A stretch of 51,001 nucleotides of DNA from the NCBI GenBank assembly GCA_046294265.1, contig JBKBKC010000020.1:1-51001 (forward strand), given 5' to 3'. The translations under genes and the position numbers were made by a program. Shown in pieces: positions 1 to 9,241 of the stretch. The stretch is from JBKBKC01 sp046294265. Its GTDB lineage: Bacteria > Pseudomonadota > Alphaproteobacteria > Rhodobacterales > Rhodobacteraceae. The notes under the pieces were generated by a model that did no database searches, was not told the origin of the DNA, and worked only from the letters and a program-made list of their open reading frames with translations. Numbering within the stretch: position 1 is the stretch's first letter; each line of letters starts with the position of its first letter.

Positions 1-120
1 ACACGCCGCCGGAGTTCTACAGGATGCGGCCTTCCCATGATCAACCCCCATATCTGCAACACAGGCAGCGGATCGCCGATCAAGCCTCAAGGGAACCGCG
101 ACGACCGCGACACGCTCTAA
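1..120 (+). CDS. possible 3' end of a plus-strand gene (partial)
   Basis: Frame 1 is open from the window edge to a TAA at 118–120 and ends in a hydrophilic tail (…GNRDDRDTL). It stops just before the hairpin element at 127–204, which would then sit between two convergent genes, as the related element does at 8370–8431. With at most 39 codons visible I cannot name a family, and chance openness in GC-rich DNA is quite possible. Confidence 0.25.
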   Translation, partial: TRRRSSTGCGLPMINPHICNTGSGSPIKPQGNRDDRDTL

Positions 121-126
121 GTCAAG

Positions 127-204
127 TTTGGTTTCTTCTGTCCGCAAATATCCTCGGGGGGGTGAGCGGCGCAGCCGCGAGGGGGGCGGAAGGCCCCCCT
201 TGCC
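127..204. terminator. convergent-end hairpin element (copy A)
   Basis: A conserved-looking leader (TTCTTCTGTCCGCAAATAT) and a G-run are followed by two hairpins: GCGGC/GCCGC, then GGGGGGC (181–187) with a 5-nt loop and GCCCCCC (193–199). The same leader and G-rich hairpin recur at 8370–8431, again between convergent gene ends. I read both as members of a Rhodobacteraceae intergenic terminator-like repeat family. The terminator role is inferred from position and fold. Confidence 0.55.
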
Positions 205-213
205 ACGCCGGTG

Positions 214-1101
214 TCAGGCGGTGAGGCCGACGGGTTCGCCCAGCCCATGCGCGCGGCAGGCCGCCGTCAGGGTGTTGGCCAGCAGGCAGGCGATGGTCAT
301 GGGGCCGACGCCGCCCGGAACGGGAGTGATGGCCCCGGCCACGGCGGCGGCGCTGTCGAAATGAACGTCGCCCACGAGACGCGCGCGGCCCTCGCGTTCC
401 ACGCGGTTGATGCCGACGTCGATCACGGTGGCGCCGGGGCGGATCCAGTCGCCGGGGATCATCTCGGGGCGGCCCACGGCCGCCACCAGGATGTCGGCAC
501 GGCGGCAGGTGGCGGGCAAGTCGGCGGTGCGGGAATGGGCGATGGTGACGGTGCAGCTGTCGGCCAGCAGGAGCTGCGCCATCGGTTTGCCCACGATGTT
601 CGACCGGCCCACCACCACCGCTTCCATCCCCGCGAGCGACCCGTGATGGTCGCGCAGCATCATCAGGCAGCCCAGCGGCGTGCAGGGGACCATCGCCTTT
701 TGCCCCGTGGCAAGCCGTCCGACATTGGAGATGTGAAAGCCGTCCACGTCCTTTTCCGGGGCGATGGCGTTGATGGCGAGGTCGGCGTTCAGGTGGCGGG
801 GGAGGGGCAGTTGCACGAGGATGCCGTGCACCGCAGGGTCGGCGTTCAGCCTGGCGATCAGGGCGAGAAGCGTGGCCTCGGCCGTGTCGGCGGGCAGGCG
901 GTGCTCAAAGCTCGCCATGCCGGCCTCGACCGTCTGGGCGTGCTTGTTGCGCACATAGACCTGGCTCGCGGGGTCCTCGCCAACGAGCACCACGGCGAGG
1001 CCGGGTTTGACGCCCGCAGCCTGCAGCCGCGCGACCTGGGTGGCGATCTGGGCGCGCAGCCGTGCGGCGAAGGCCTTTCCGTCAAGCAGCGTGGCGGTCA
1101 T
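214..1101 (-). CDS. folD: bifunctional methylenetetrahydrofolate dehydrogenase / cyclohydrolase FolD
   Basis: FolD interconverts 5,10-methylene-THF and 10-formyl-THF in the cytoplasm, using NADP for the dehydrogenase step. The 295-residue protein has the usual family length. It shows the N-terminal substrate region (VGEDPASQVYVRNK, with the YxxxK catalytic pattern), the LPLPRHL segment, the VVGRSNIVGKPMAQLL nucleotide-binding segment and the C-terminal PVPGGVGPMT signature. The ATG at 1101 overlaps the stop of the chorismate mutase gene (ATGA), so it is probably translationally coupled and the last gene of an fhs–chorismate mutase–folD unit. Fhs makes 10-formyl-THF and FolD carries it on, a direct pathway link. 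An open frame continues upstream of the start but belongs to the shadow of the neighbour. Confidence 0.96.
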   Translation of the reverse strand: MTATLLDGKAFAARLRAQIATQVARLQAAGVKPGLAVVLVGEDPASQVYVRNKHAQTVEAGMASFEHRLPADTAEATLLALIARLNADPAVHGILVQLPLPRHLNADLAINAIAPEKDVDGFHISNVGRLATGQKAMVPCTPLGCLMMLRDHHGSLAGMEAVVVGRSNIVGKPMAQLLLADSCTVTIAHSRTADLPATCRRADILVAAVGRPEMIPGDWIRPGATVIDVGINRVEREGRARLVGDVHFDSAAAVAGAITPVPGGVGPMTIACLLANTLTAACRAHGLGEPVGLTA

Positions 1102-1397
1102 CGGTCGGTCCCCAGCGAGGCCTCTTCGCGCGCGATCGACCATTCGATCATCTTGCGCCAGAGTTTCTCTGCCAGGTCCGGCGGCACGCCTTCGGCCTCG
1201 GCATGGCGGCGGACGTTGGCGACCACCTGTTCCACGCGGTCCTCGATCCGGGCGGGCAGGCCCACCACCGCCTTGATCTGGGCCGCGCGGTCGATGTAGC
1301 AGGCGCGTTCGGCGAATAGCCGCATGAGGCTGGCGTCGATGCGGTCGATCTCGGCCCTGAGGTCGGCCATGGTGGTGCAATCCTGGGGTGGGCGCAT
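1098..1397 (-). CDS. AroQ-type chorismate mutase
   Basis: This 99-residue all-helical protein matches the AroQ fold in length and pattern: LRAEIDRIDASLMRLFAERACY, a central K (AQIKAV) and a C-terminal segment with WRKMIEWSI. It should convert chorismate to prephenate for Phe/Tyr synthesis; isochorismate-pyruvate lyase relatives share this fold, so the exact substrate is not certain. The start at 1397 is chosen because AGGAGG lies 5 nt upstream; an internal ATG at 1370 has no such site. The stop overlaps folD by 4 nt, and fhs ends 58 nt upstream. Sitting between two one-carbon genes is a positional oddity that I believe is common in this family. Confidence 0.88.
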   Translation of the reverse strand: MRPPQDCTTMADLRAEIDRIDASLMRLFAERACYIDRAAQIKAVVGLPARIEDRVEQVVANVRRHAEAEGVPPDLAEKLWRKMIEWSIAREEASLGTDR

Positions 1398-1455
1398 CGT
1401 GTCCTCCTGTTCTGTCGCCCCTTCCTCGCCCGAGGGGGCGGGGCAGGGCAAGGTG

Positions 1456-3123
1456 TCAGAACAGCCCTTCGACATCCCCATCCGCGTTGAGGCGGATCAT
1501 TTCGGCCGAAGGCACGCGGGGCAGGCCGGGCATCGTCATGATCTCGCCGCAGATCGCCACCACGAATCCGGCGCCCGCCGAGAGGCGCACCTCGCGCACC
1601 GGGATCGTGTGGCCGGTGGGGGCGCCGCGCACGGATGGGTCGGTGGTAAAGCTGTATTGCGTTTTCGCCATGCAGACGGGCAGGTGGCCATATCCCGCCG
1701 CCTCCCAGGCCTTCAGCTGGTCGCGGATCGCCTTGTCGGCGGCCACGTCGGCGGCGCGGTAGATGCGTTTGGCGATGGTCTCGATCTTGTCCATCAGGCC
1801 CATGGCATCGGGGTAGATCGGGGCGAAGCTGGAAGGCCCTTCGGCAAGTTCGACGACCCTGGCCGCCAGCTCTTCGATCCCTTCGGAGCCTTTGGCCCAA
1901 TGCTTGCACAGGATCGCGGTGACGCCCAGAGAGGCGACGTAATCCTTGACCGCCTGCACCTCGGCCTCGGTGTCGGAAAAGAAGTGGTTGATCGCCACCA
2001 CCACCGGCACGCCGAAGCCCGTCACGTTTTCGATATGGCGCCCGAGGTTTGGGCAGCCCGCCTCTACCGCCGCCACATTCTCGGTGCCGAGGTCGGCCTT
2101 GGCCACGCCGCCGTTCATCTTCATCGCGCGCACCGTGGCGACGATGACGGCGGCGGCAGGCCGCAGCCCGGCCTTGCGGCACTTGATGTCAAAGAACTTT
2201 TCGGCCCCGAGGTCGGCCCCGAACCCGGCTTCGGTCACCACATACTCGCCCAGTTTCAGCGCGGTGGTGGTGGCGATGACCGAGTTGCAGCCATGCGCGA
2301 TATTGGCGAAGGGGCCGCCGTGCACGAAGGCGGGGTTGTTTTCCAGCGTCTGCACGAGGTTCGGCTGCATCGCGTCCTTCAAAAGCACGGTCATCGCCCC
2401 GTCGGCCTTCAGGTCGCGGGCATAGACCGGGGTTTTCGCGCGGGTATAGGCCACGATGATGTCGCCCAGCCGTTTCTCCAGATCGGCCAGGTCGCGCGCG
2501 AGGCAGAGGATCGCCATGACCTCGGAGGCCACGGTGATGTCGAAACCCGTCTGGCGGGGAAATCCGTTGGCGACCCCGCCCAGGGACACCACCACGTCGC
2601 GCAGCGCGCGGTCGTTCATGTCCATCACCCGGCGCCAGACGATGCGCCGCTCGTCGATGTCGAGGCTGTTGCCCCAGTAGATGTGGTTGTCGATCATCGC
2701 CGACAGCAGGTTGTGGGCGCTGGTGATCGCGTGGAAATCGCCGGTGAAGTGGAGGTTCATCTCTTCCATCGGTACGACCTGCGCCATGCCGCCGCCCGCG
2801 GCCCCGCCCTTCATCCCGAAGTTGGGGCCGAGGGAAGCCTCGCGGATGCAGACGATGGCCTTTTTGCCGATCCGGTTCAGCCCGTCGCCCAAGCCCACGG
2901 TGGTGGTTGTCTTGCCCTCGCCCGCCGGGGTGGGGTTGATGGCCGTCACCAGGATCAGCTTGCCGTCGGGGCGCGATTGCACCTCGCGGATGAAGGCCTG
3001 GCCGACCTTGGCCTTGTCATGGCCGTAGGGCAGCAGATGTTCGGCGGGGATGCCGAGGCGCGCGCCGATCTCGAGGATCGGCTTCTTGGTGGCGGCGCGG
3101 GCGATTTCGATGTCGGTTTTCAT
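1456..3123 (-). CDS. fhs: formate–tetrahydrofolate ligase
   Basis: Fhs makes 10-formyl-THF from formate, THF and ATP. The 555-residue length is standard. Visible motifs are the N-terminal region ending HLLPYGHDKAK, the P-loop-like PTPAGEGKTTTTVGLGDG, the glycine-rich FGMKGGAAGGGMAQVVPME and HFTGDFHAITSAHNL. The start at 3123 gives the canonical beginning MKTDIEIARAA; the longer open frame upstream runs through palindromic repeats and is not coding. It heads the fhs–chorismate mutase–folD unit. Any promoter must lie in 3124–3393, which also carries two REP-like palindromes. Confidence 0.97.
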   Translation of the reverse strand: MKTDIEIARAATKKPILEIGARLGIPAEHLLPYGHDKAKVGQAFIREVQSRPDGKLILVTAINPTPAGEGKTTTTVGLGDGLNRIGKKAIVCIREASLGPNFGMKGGAAGGGMAQVVPMEEMNLHFTGDFHAITSAHNLLSAMIDNHIYWGNSLDIDERRIVWRRVMDMNDRALRDVVVSLGGVANGFPRQTGFDITVASEVMAILCLARDLADLEKRLGDIIVAYTRAKTPVYARDLKADGAMTVLLKDAMQPNLVQTLENNPAFVHGGPFANIAHGCNSVIATTTALKLGEYVVTEAGFGADLGAEKFFDIKCRKAGLRPAAAVIVATVRAMKMNGGVAKADLGTENVAAVEAGCPNLGRHIENVTGFGVPVVVAINHFFSDTEAEVQAVKDYVASLGVTAILCKHWAKGSEGIEELAARVVELAEGPSSFAPIYPDAMGLMDKIETIAKRIYRAADVAADKAIRDQLKAWEAAGYGHLPVCMAKTQYSFTTDPSVRGAPTGHTIPVREVRLSAGAGFVVAICGEIMTMPGLPRVPSAEMIRLNADGDVEGLF

Positions 3124-3226
3124 GGGGCTCCCCGGGAATGATCCGTTTGCGACGTGATACCGGGCTTTCGGGCGGGCGCGAGGGGGGATTGCGACATGGG
3201 CTGCGCGAAATTCGCCGCTTGTCGCG

Positions 3227-3360
3227 CCCCCCCACCCCCTCCCTCCCCCACGAGGGGGGAGGGGGGTGCCTGCCGCGCCATGGCGCCCGTTCCCGAGGCT
3301 GCCGCGGGGGCCGATTGGGCGCCTCCCCTCCCCCTGCGTGGGGAGGGGATGGGGGTGGGG
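3227..3360. repeat. two REP-like C-rich palindromes
   Basis: The 270-nt gap between fhs and the MOSC gene contains two self-complementary tracts, at about 3232–3267 (CCTCCCCC…GGGGGAGG) and about 3322–3350 (CCCCTCCCC…GGGGAGGGG). Both have the CCCTCCC-loop-GGGAGGG layout of the extragenic palindromes scattered through GC-rich proteobacterial genomes. They lie downstream of the MOSC gene and upstream of fhs, so termination or mRNA-end protection is possible. I see no gene here. Confidence 0.6.
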
Positions 3361-3393
3361 GCGCCCCGCATCCATGCGGGCGGGTCGGCCCGG

Positions 3394-3990
3394 TCAGGAC
3401 GGCCCACCCGCCAGGGGTGCCCAGGCGGGCTGGTCGGGGATGTGCAGCGCCATCGGCTCTCCCAGGCTCAGCAGGCCTTCGCGCTCGACCCAGGCAGTTA
3501 CGCCGCGCCGCCCCTTGGCCGCCGCCTTGAACCGCGCCCCAAAGCCGGGATGCGCGGCCTCGATGGGGCGCGCGGGCAACTGGCAGGGGCGGTTTTCCGT
3601 ATCCACCACCAGCGCCGCCCCGTTGGCACCGATCAGCCGCGAGGAGGGGGGCAGATGCGTCAGGTCGGGGATGCCCGCCAGCACCAGCGAGGCCCCGACC
3701 AGGGCCGGGTCCAGCGCCGCCAGCCCCATGTCGGCGGCGATCAGCGCCAGTTCCTCTGCCGACAGGACCGAAAGTTGCCGGGTGTTGCGGATCTCGGTCC
3801 CGCGCGGATACTGTGCCGCGACGCGCGAACAGGCGGGCCGCGTCAGGCCGCCATGCGCCTCGCCCTCCGGTCCGGCGAAGCCGAGGCGCAAGAGATCGCG
3901 CGGGCTGGCGGCGAGTGCCCCCTTGCGATCGGCCACAAGGCCCAGCCAGTGGACCGTGCCGACAATTGCGGTGGGGATCAGGGCTGGCAT
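3394..3990 (-). CDS. MOSC domain-containing protein
   Basis: The roughly 198-residue protein reads as a small MOSC (molybdenum-cofactor sulfurase C-terminal-like) protein. It has an N-terminal beta-rich region, GTEIRNTRQLSVLSAEELA, a GANGAALVVDTENRPC segment with the typical Cys near the C-terminal half, and a terminal RRGVTAWVEREGLLSLGE stretch. MOSC proteins carry activated sulfur or take part in Moco-dependent N-hydroxylate reduction; no partner is encoded beside it. MPALIP at 3990 is taken as start; an in-frame codon at 4014 is possible. It lies downstream of ftsH on the same strand, 87 nt from its stop, so read-through is conceivable. Confidence 0.72.
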   Translation of the reverse strand: MPALIPTAIVGTVHWLGLVADRKGALAASPRDLLRLGFAGPEGEAHGGLTRPACSRVAAQYPRGTEIRNTRQLSVLSAEELALIAADMGLAALDPALVGASLVLAGIPDLTHLPPSSRLIGANGAALVVDTENRPCQLPARPIEAAHPGFGARFKAAAKGRRGVTAWVEREGLLSLGEPMALHIPDQPAWAPLAGGPS

Positions 3991-4077
3991 AGGTCGCTCG
4001 GGCTTGGCGGTCAACGGAAAGCCCCGGCAGTCCTTACGGGTGCCGGGGCCGGTCTTGTCGGTCGGGATGCGCGGTCA

Positions 4078-5982
4078 TCAGGCCGAGGGTTCGGGTTCCA
4101 TCCCGCCCGATGATTTGGGCTTGATCTTCGGGATGGCGATCACGCTGGTCAGGCCGCCGGTGGGCGGGGCCGGGGGGGCGTCGTCGCCGTCGAGTTTCTC
4201 GCCCGCGATCACCTTGCGGATCTCGTCGCCGGTCAGCGTCTCGTATTCCAAGAGGCCCTTGGCCAGCCGCTCAAAATCATCGGCCTTCTCGGTCAGGATA
4301 CGGTAGGCGGTCTCATACCCTTCGTCGATCAGGCGCTTCACCTCCTGCTCGATCAGCTTCTTGGTCTCGGCCGAGACGGAAAAGCCCGCCGTGTTGCCCT
4401 GATAGCCCTCATGCGCCTCGGCATAGTCGATGTTGCCGATCACATCCGACATGCCCCAGCGCATGACCATGGCGCGGGCGAGGCTCGACGCCTGCATGAT
4501 GTCGCCTGCGGGGCCGGAGGACACGCCCTCCTCGCCGTATTTGATGATCTCGGCGGCCTTGCCCGCCATGGTCATGGCGATCTTCTGCTTGCCCTCGTCC
4601 TTGTGCATGTTCAGCCGGTCCATCTCGGGCAGGCTGACGACCATTCCCAACGCCCCGCCGCGCGGGATGATGGTGGCCTTGTAGACCGGATCGCATTTGG
4701 GCATGTTCATGCCGACGATGGCGTGGCCAGCCTCGTGATAGGCGGTCTTTTCCTTCTGGTCGGCGGTCAGCACCATGCTGCGGCGCTCGGCCCCCATCAT
4801 CACCTTGTCCTTGGCCATCTCGAAATCGTCCATGGTCACGAAGCGGCGGCCGACGCGGGCGGCGGTCAGGGCGGCCTCGTTCACCAGGTTGGCGAGGTCG
4901 GCCCCCGAGAACCCGGGCGTGCCGCGCGCGATCAGGCGCAGGTCCACGTCGGGGCCCACCGGCACCTTGCGGGCATGCACGGTCAGGATCTTCTCGCGGC
5001 CCTTGATGTCGGGGTTCGGCACATGGATCTGGCGGTCAAACCGGCCGGGGCGCAGGAGTGCGGGGTCCAGCACGTCCTTGCGGTTGGTGGCGGCCACGAT
5101 GATCACGCCCTCGTTGGCCTCGAACCCGTCCATCTCGACCAGCAGCTGGTTCAGCGTCTGCTCGCGCTCGTCGTTGCCGCCGCCGATGCCCACGCCGCGC
5201 GCACGGCCCACGGCGTCGATCTCGTCGATGAACACGATGCAGGGCGCGTTCTTCTTGGCCTGCTCGAACATGTCGCGCACGCGGGACGCACCCACACCCA
5301 CGAACATCTCCACGAAGTCCGAGCCGGAGATGGTGAAGAACGGCACGCCCGCCTCGCCCGCAATCGCGCGTGCGAGCAGCGTCTTGCCGGTGCCCGGAGG
5401 GCCGACCAGCAGCGCACCCTTGGGGATCTTGCCGCCGAGGCGCGAGAACTTCTGCGGGTTGCGCAGGAATTCCACGATCTCCTCAAGCTCTTCCTTCGCC
5501 TCGTCGATCCCTGCCACGTCGTCAAACGTCACGCGGCCGTGCTTTTCCGTCAAAAGCTTGGCGCGCGACTTGCCAAAGCCCATGGCCCCGCCACGCCCGC
5601 CGCCCTGCATCCGGTTCATGAAGAAGATCCAGATGCCGATCAGCACGAGGAACGGCAGCCAGACCCCGATGACAGACAGGAGGCCCGAGGTTTCCTGCGG
5701 CTCAACCCGCACATCCACACCCTTGGCGATCAGGGTCGAGGCGACCTCTTCGCCCACGGGACGTATGGCGACATACTGGTTGCCGTCGCGGCTGCGCACG
5801 ACGATCTTTTCGCCGTCCAGGATCACCGAGGCCACGTTGCCCTCGTTCACCCGCTGGATGAAGTCGGAATACGAGATCGAGCGCGCGTTCATCGTGCTCT
5901 GGCCACCGGAGAAGAGGTTGAAAAGGGCCAGGATCAGAACGAACAGGACGACCCAGAAGGCGATGTTGCGAGCGTTGCCCAA
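4078..5982 (-). CDS. ftsH: ATP-dependent zinc metalloprotease FtsH
   Basis: FtsH is the membrane-anchored AAA+ protease that degrades misfolded membrane proteins and some cytosolic regulators. In order: a TM helix (AFWVVLFVLILALFNLF), a periplasmic domain, a second TM helix (FLVLIGIWIFFMN), Walker A GPPGTGKT at about 194–201, Walker B IVFIDEIDAVG, the second-region-of-homology stretch RPGRFDRQI and the zinc site HEAGH starting at residue 416. I chose a TTG start at 5982 because it yields the family-typical GNARN beginning and GGGAG lies 7 nt upstream. An in-frame ATG at 6045 would add 21 residues (AILQSIAAPHPG…) that do not look like FtsH. Length with TTG is 634 residues. Confidence 0.97.
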   Translation of the reverse strand: MGNARNIAFWVVLFVLILALFNLFSGGQSTMNARSISYSDFIQRVNEGNVASVILDGEKIVVRSRDGNQYVAIRPVGEEVASTLIAKGVDVRVEPQETSGLLSVIGVWLPFLVLIGIWIFFMNRMQGGGRGGAMGFGKSRAKLLTEKHGRVTFDDVAGIDEAKEELEEIVEFLRNPQKFSRLGGKIPKGALLVGPPGTGKTLLARAIAGEAGVPFFTISGSDFVEMFVGVGASRVRDMFEQAKKNAPCIVFIDEIDAVGRARGVGIGGGNDEREQTLNQLLVEMDGFEANEGVIIVAATNRKDVLDPALLRPGRFDRQIHVPNPDIKGREKILTVHARKVPVGPDVDLRLIARGTPGFSGADLANLVNEAALTAARVGRRFVTMDDFEMAKDKVMMGAERRSMVLTADQKEKTAYHEAGHAIVGMNMPKCDPVYKATIIPRGGALGMVVSLPEMDRLNMHKDEGKQKIAMTMAGKAAEIIKYGEEGVSSGPAGDIMQASSLARAMVMRWGMSDVIGNIDYAEAHEGYQGNTAGFSVSAETKKLIEQEVKRLIDEGYETAYRILTEKADDFERLAKGLLEYETLTGDEIRKVIAGEKLDGDDAPPAPPTGGLTSVIAIPKIKPKSSGGMEPEPSA

Positions 5983-6132
5983 GCGAGAACTCCCATGTCT
6001 GCCACCGCCCGGATGGGGCGCAGCGATTGACTGCAAGATAGCCATTCATCCGGCGGGATCAATGCACCATTGTCACACAAGGGAAAAACAGTGCCGGTCA
6101 GGGGCGTGGCGCGATGCCGCCCCCGCACGACC

Positions 6133-6999
6133 TCAGGCCAGCGCAAACACCGCGCCCGCGCCAAGGTGCGGGCGGGCCGTCACCCGGCCCTGCGCATGAA
6201 GGTCGATCAGATGCGCCAGCGCATTGCGCGCGGCAGCGGGCAGAAGTGCCGGCGCGATGTCGGCATAGACCCGGGCGGTCAGCTCCTGCAGGCCGCCCGG
6301 CCCCTGCGCCAGCGCGGCCAGGATCGCCGCCTCGCGCCCGCGCCGGTGCGCGGCCAGTTCCGCCAGCCGCGCGGCCGGATCCGCCATCGCATCGCCGTGC
6401 CCGGGCAGGACCCGCGCCCAGCGCCGCGCCGCCAGCCGCGCGAGCGAGGCCATGTAGTCCCCCATGTCGCCATCGGGGGGCGAGACCAGCGTGGTCGCCC
6501 AGGCCATCACATGGTCCCCCGAAAACAGCGTGTCCTCCCAGGCAAAGGCCAGATGCCCCGCGAAATGCCCCGGCGTATGGATCGCCTCCAGCCGCCAGTC
6601 GCCGCCCGCCACCACATCGCCATCCGCCAGCCGCATGTCGGGCAGGAACGCCGCATCCACCCCCTCGCCCCCCCCGGCGAGGCCCGAGGCCGCCAGCCCC
6701 TCCATTACCGCGCTGCGCCCCGCGCCGGGCGCACCGAAGCCCAGCACCGGCGCCCCCGTCTCGCGCGCGAGGTCGCGGGCCAGCGGGGAATGGTCGGCAT
6801 GGGCATGGGTCACCAGGATATGGCTCACCGCCTCGCCCGGCCCCAGCGCGCCCAGGATCGCCGCCATGTGGCCGGGCAGCGCCGGGCCCGGGTCGATCAC
6901 CGCCACCCGGCCGGTGCCCACGATCCATGTGTTCGTGCCCGGCCCCGTCAGCGCGCCCGGATTCGGGGCCAGAACCCGCCGCACCGCCCTGTCCGCCAT
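6133..6999 (-). CDS. MBL-fold metallohydrolase
   Basis: This 288-residue beta-lactamase-fold hydrolase has the metal-binding THAHADH motif near residue 80, a later histidine in TPGHFAGH, the aspartate in LFSGDHVM and a C-terminal LPGHGD histidine, so the binuclear zinc site appears complete. After the MBL core, a C-terminal helical region (HRRGREAAIL…LLPAAARNALAHLIDLHAQGRV) resembles the LACTB2-type winged-helix tail. LACTB2-like proteins are hydrolases or nucleases; the substrate cannot be told here. The start at 6999 has a GGGGGTAGGG purine-rich site just upstream. It is divergent from the sensor kinase at 7044, with only 44 nt between. Confidence 0.85.
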   Translation of the reverse strand: MADRAVRRVLAPNPGALTGPGTNTWIVGTGRVAVIDPGPALPGHMAAILGALGPGEAVSHILVTHAHADHSPLARDLARETGAPVLGFGAPGAGRSAVMEGLAASGLAGGGEGVDAAFLPDMRLADGDVVAGGDWRLEAIHTPGHFAGHLAFAWEDTLFSGDHVMAWATTLVSPPDGDMGDYMASLARLAARRWARVLPGHGDAMADPAARLAELAAHRRGREAAILAALAQGPGGLQELTARVYADIAPALLPAAARNALAHLIDLHAQGRVTARPHLGAGAVFALA

Positions 7000-7043
7000 C
7001 CCTACCCCCTTTCGCGGCCGGCGCCGCCCCGCTACCCTGCGCC

Positions 7044-8363
<1,320 letters not shown>

Positions 8364-8369
8364 GGCGCT

Positions 8370-8431
8370 CTGGTTCTCTTCTTTGCCCAAATACCCGCGG
8401 GGGTGCAGGGGGCGGCAGCCCCCGCTCCTGC
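8370..8431. terminator. convergent-end hairpin element (copy B)
   Basis: A leader (TTCTCTTCTTTGCCCAAATA) and G-run are followed by the hairpin GGGGGC (8408–8413), loop GGCA, GCCCCC (8418–8423). Layout and leader match copy A at 127–204. It sits exactly between the convergent sensor kinase and moaB, consistent with a bidirectional terminator. No T-tract is seen, so it may work by Rho or mainly as an mRNA end stabiliser. Confidence 0.6.
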
Positions 8432-8442
8432 GCCCGCGGCAC

Positions 8443-8985
8443 TCACTTGCGCCGCCGATGCTCCTCCAGCCGGGGCAGGATCTCCACGAAATTGCAGGGA
8501 CGGTGGCGGTAATCTAGCTGCCATTTCAGGATCTCGTCCCAGGCGTCGCGGCATCCCCCGGGGCTGCCGGGCAGGGCAAACAGATAGGTCCCCCCCGCCA
8601 CCCCGCCGCAGGCCCGGCTCTGCACGGCGGATGTGCCGATCTTCTGCATCGAGACCATCGTGAACACCGTGCCAAAGGCCTCGATCTCCTTTTCATAGAC
8701 ATCGCGGTGCGCCTCGACCGTGACATCGCGCCCCGTCAGGCCGGTGCCCCCCGTGGTCAGGATCACATCCACGCCCGCGTCCGCGATCCAGGCGCGCAAC
8801 TGCGCCGCGATCTGGTCGCGCTCATCCCGCACGATCCCCCGCGCGGCCAGCACATGCCCCGCCGCCCGCAGCCGCTCCACCAGCGTATCGCCCGACCGGT
8901 CCTCGGCCAACTGGCGGGTATCCGACACGGTCAGCACCGCGATGCGGACGGGTATGAACTCACGGCTCTCGTCAATCCTGCTCAC
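8443..8985 (-). CDS. moaB: molybdenum cofactor biosynthesis protein B
   Basis: This 180-residue MoaB/MogA-fold protein has RIAVLTVSDTR at the N-terminus, the molybdopterin-binding TTGGTGLTGRDVT motif, and SMQKIGTSAVQSRACGG with LFALPGSPGGC towards the C-terminus. MoaB/Mog proteins adenylylate molybdopterin before Mo insertion. I chose GTG 8985: AAGGAG ends 6 nt upstream, whereas an in-frame TTG at 8991 directly abuts it. The GTG overlaps the old stop of the collapsed lysE (GTGA), so translation was once coupled. Upstream on the same strand lie the lysE remnant and the uracil-DNA glycosylase. Confidence 0.92.
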   Translation of the reverse strand: MSRIDESREFIPVRIAVLTVSDTRQLAEDRSGDTLVERLRAAGHVLAARGIVRDERDQIAAQLRAWIADAGVDVILTTGGTGLTGRDVTVEAHRDVYEKEIEAFGTVFTMVSMQKIGTSAVQSRACGGVAGGTYLFALPGSPGGCRDAWDEILKWQLDYRHRPCNFVEILPRLEEHRRRK

Positions 8986-9241
8986 GCCCAACTCCTTGGA
9001 AAAAGGGCCAGACGCAGCGCCAGCCCCGCGAAAATAACGCCGCTGGCGCGGCCCGGCCCGCGCCTGCCACCGTCACATGCGCCACGCAGCCCCGCGCGAG
9101 GCCCGCATCCGCCGCGCGTGCGGCCCGCGCGCCGCCCCGCAGCCCCTGACCCAGACAGAACATCATGTCCGCCCCCGGCGTCAGGTTCAGCGCCAGCGCG
9201 GCGGACAGGACCAGAAACAACACCGCAGGCTCCACGATCAT
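8982..9241 (-). pseudogene. LysE/RhtB-family translocator, internally deleted
   Basis: The first frame starts at 9241 with a clear LysE/RhtB N-terminus (FLVLSAALALNLTPGADMMF, then CLGQGLRGG). After about 60 residues the similarity ends. A typical LysE C-terminus then appears in another frame (GVIFAGLALRLALFPRSWA, ending TGA at 8984–8982). Only 260 nt remain where the family needs about 600, so an internal deletion of some 350 nt plus a frame change is inferred. Both junctions of the old operon are intact: ATGA with the glycosylase stop and GTGA with the moaB start. Confidence 0.82.

Noticed and set aside
1324..3141. 605-codon open frame on plus strand opposite fhs
   Set aside because: It is the antisense image of a fully motif-supported fhs gene; His/Gly/Asp-rich wording is typical of GC-rich shadow reading.
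4411..6030. 539-codon open frame on plus strand opposite ftsH
   Set aside because: Same shadow pattern; FtsH on minus is certain.
5983..6045. Longer FtsH start at 6045
   Set aside because: The extra 21 residues do not resemble FtsH; TTG 5982 gives the typical beginning and has an SD-like GGGAG.
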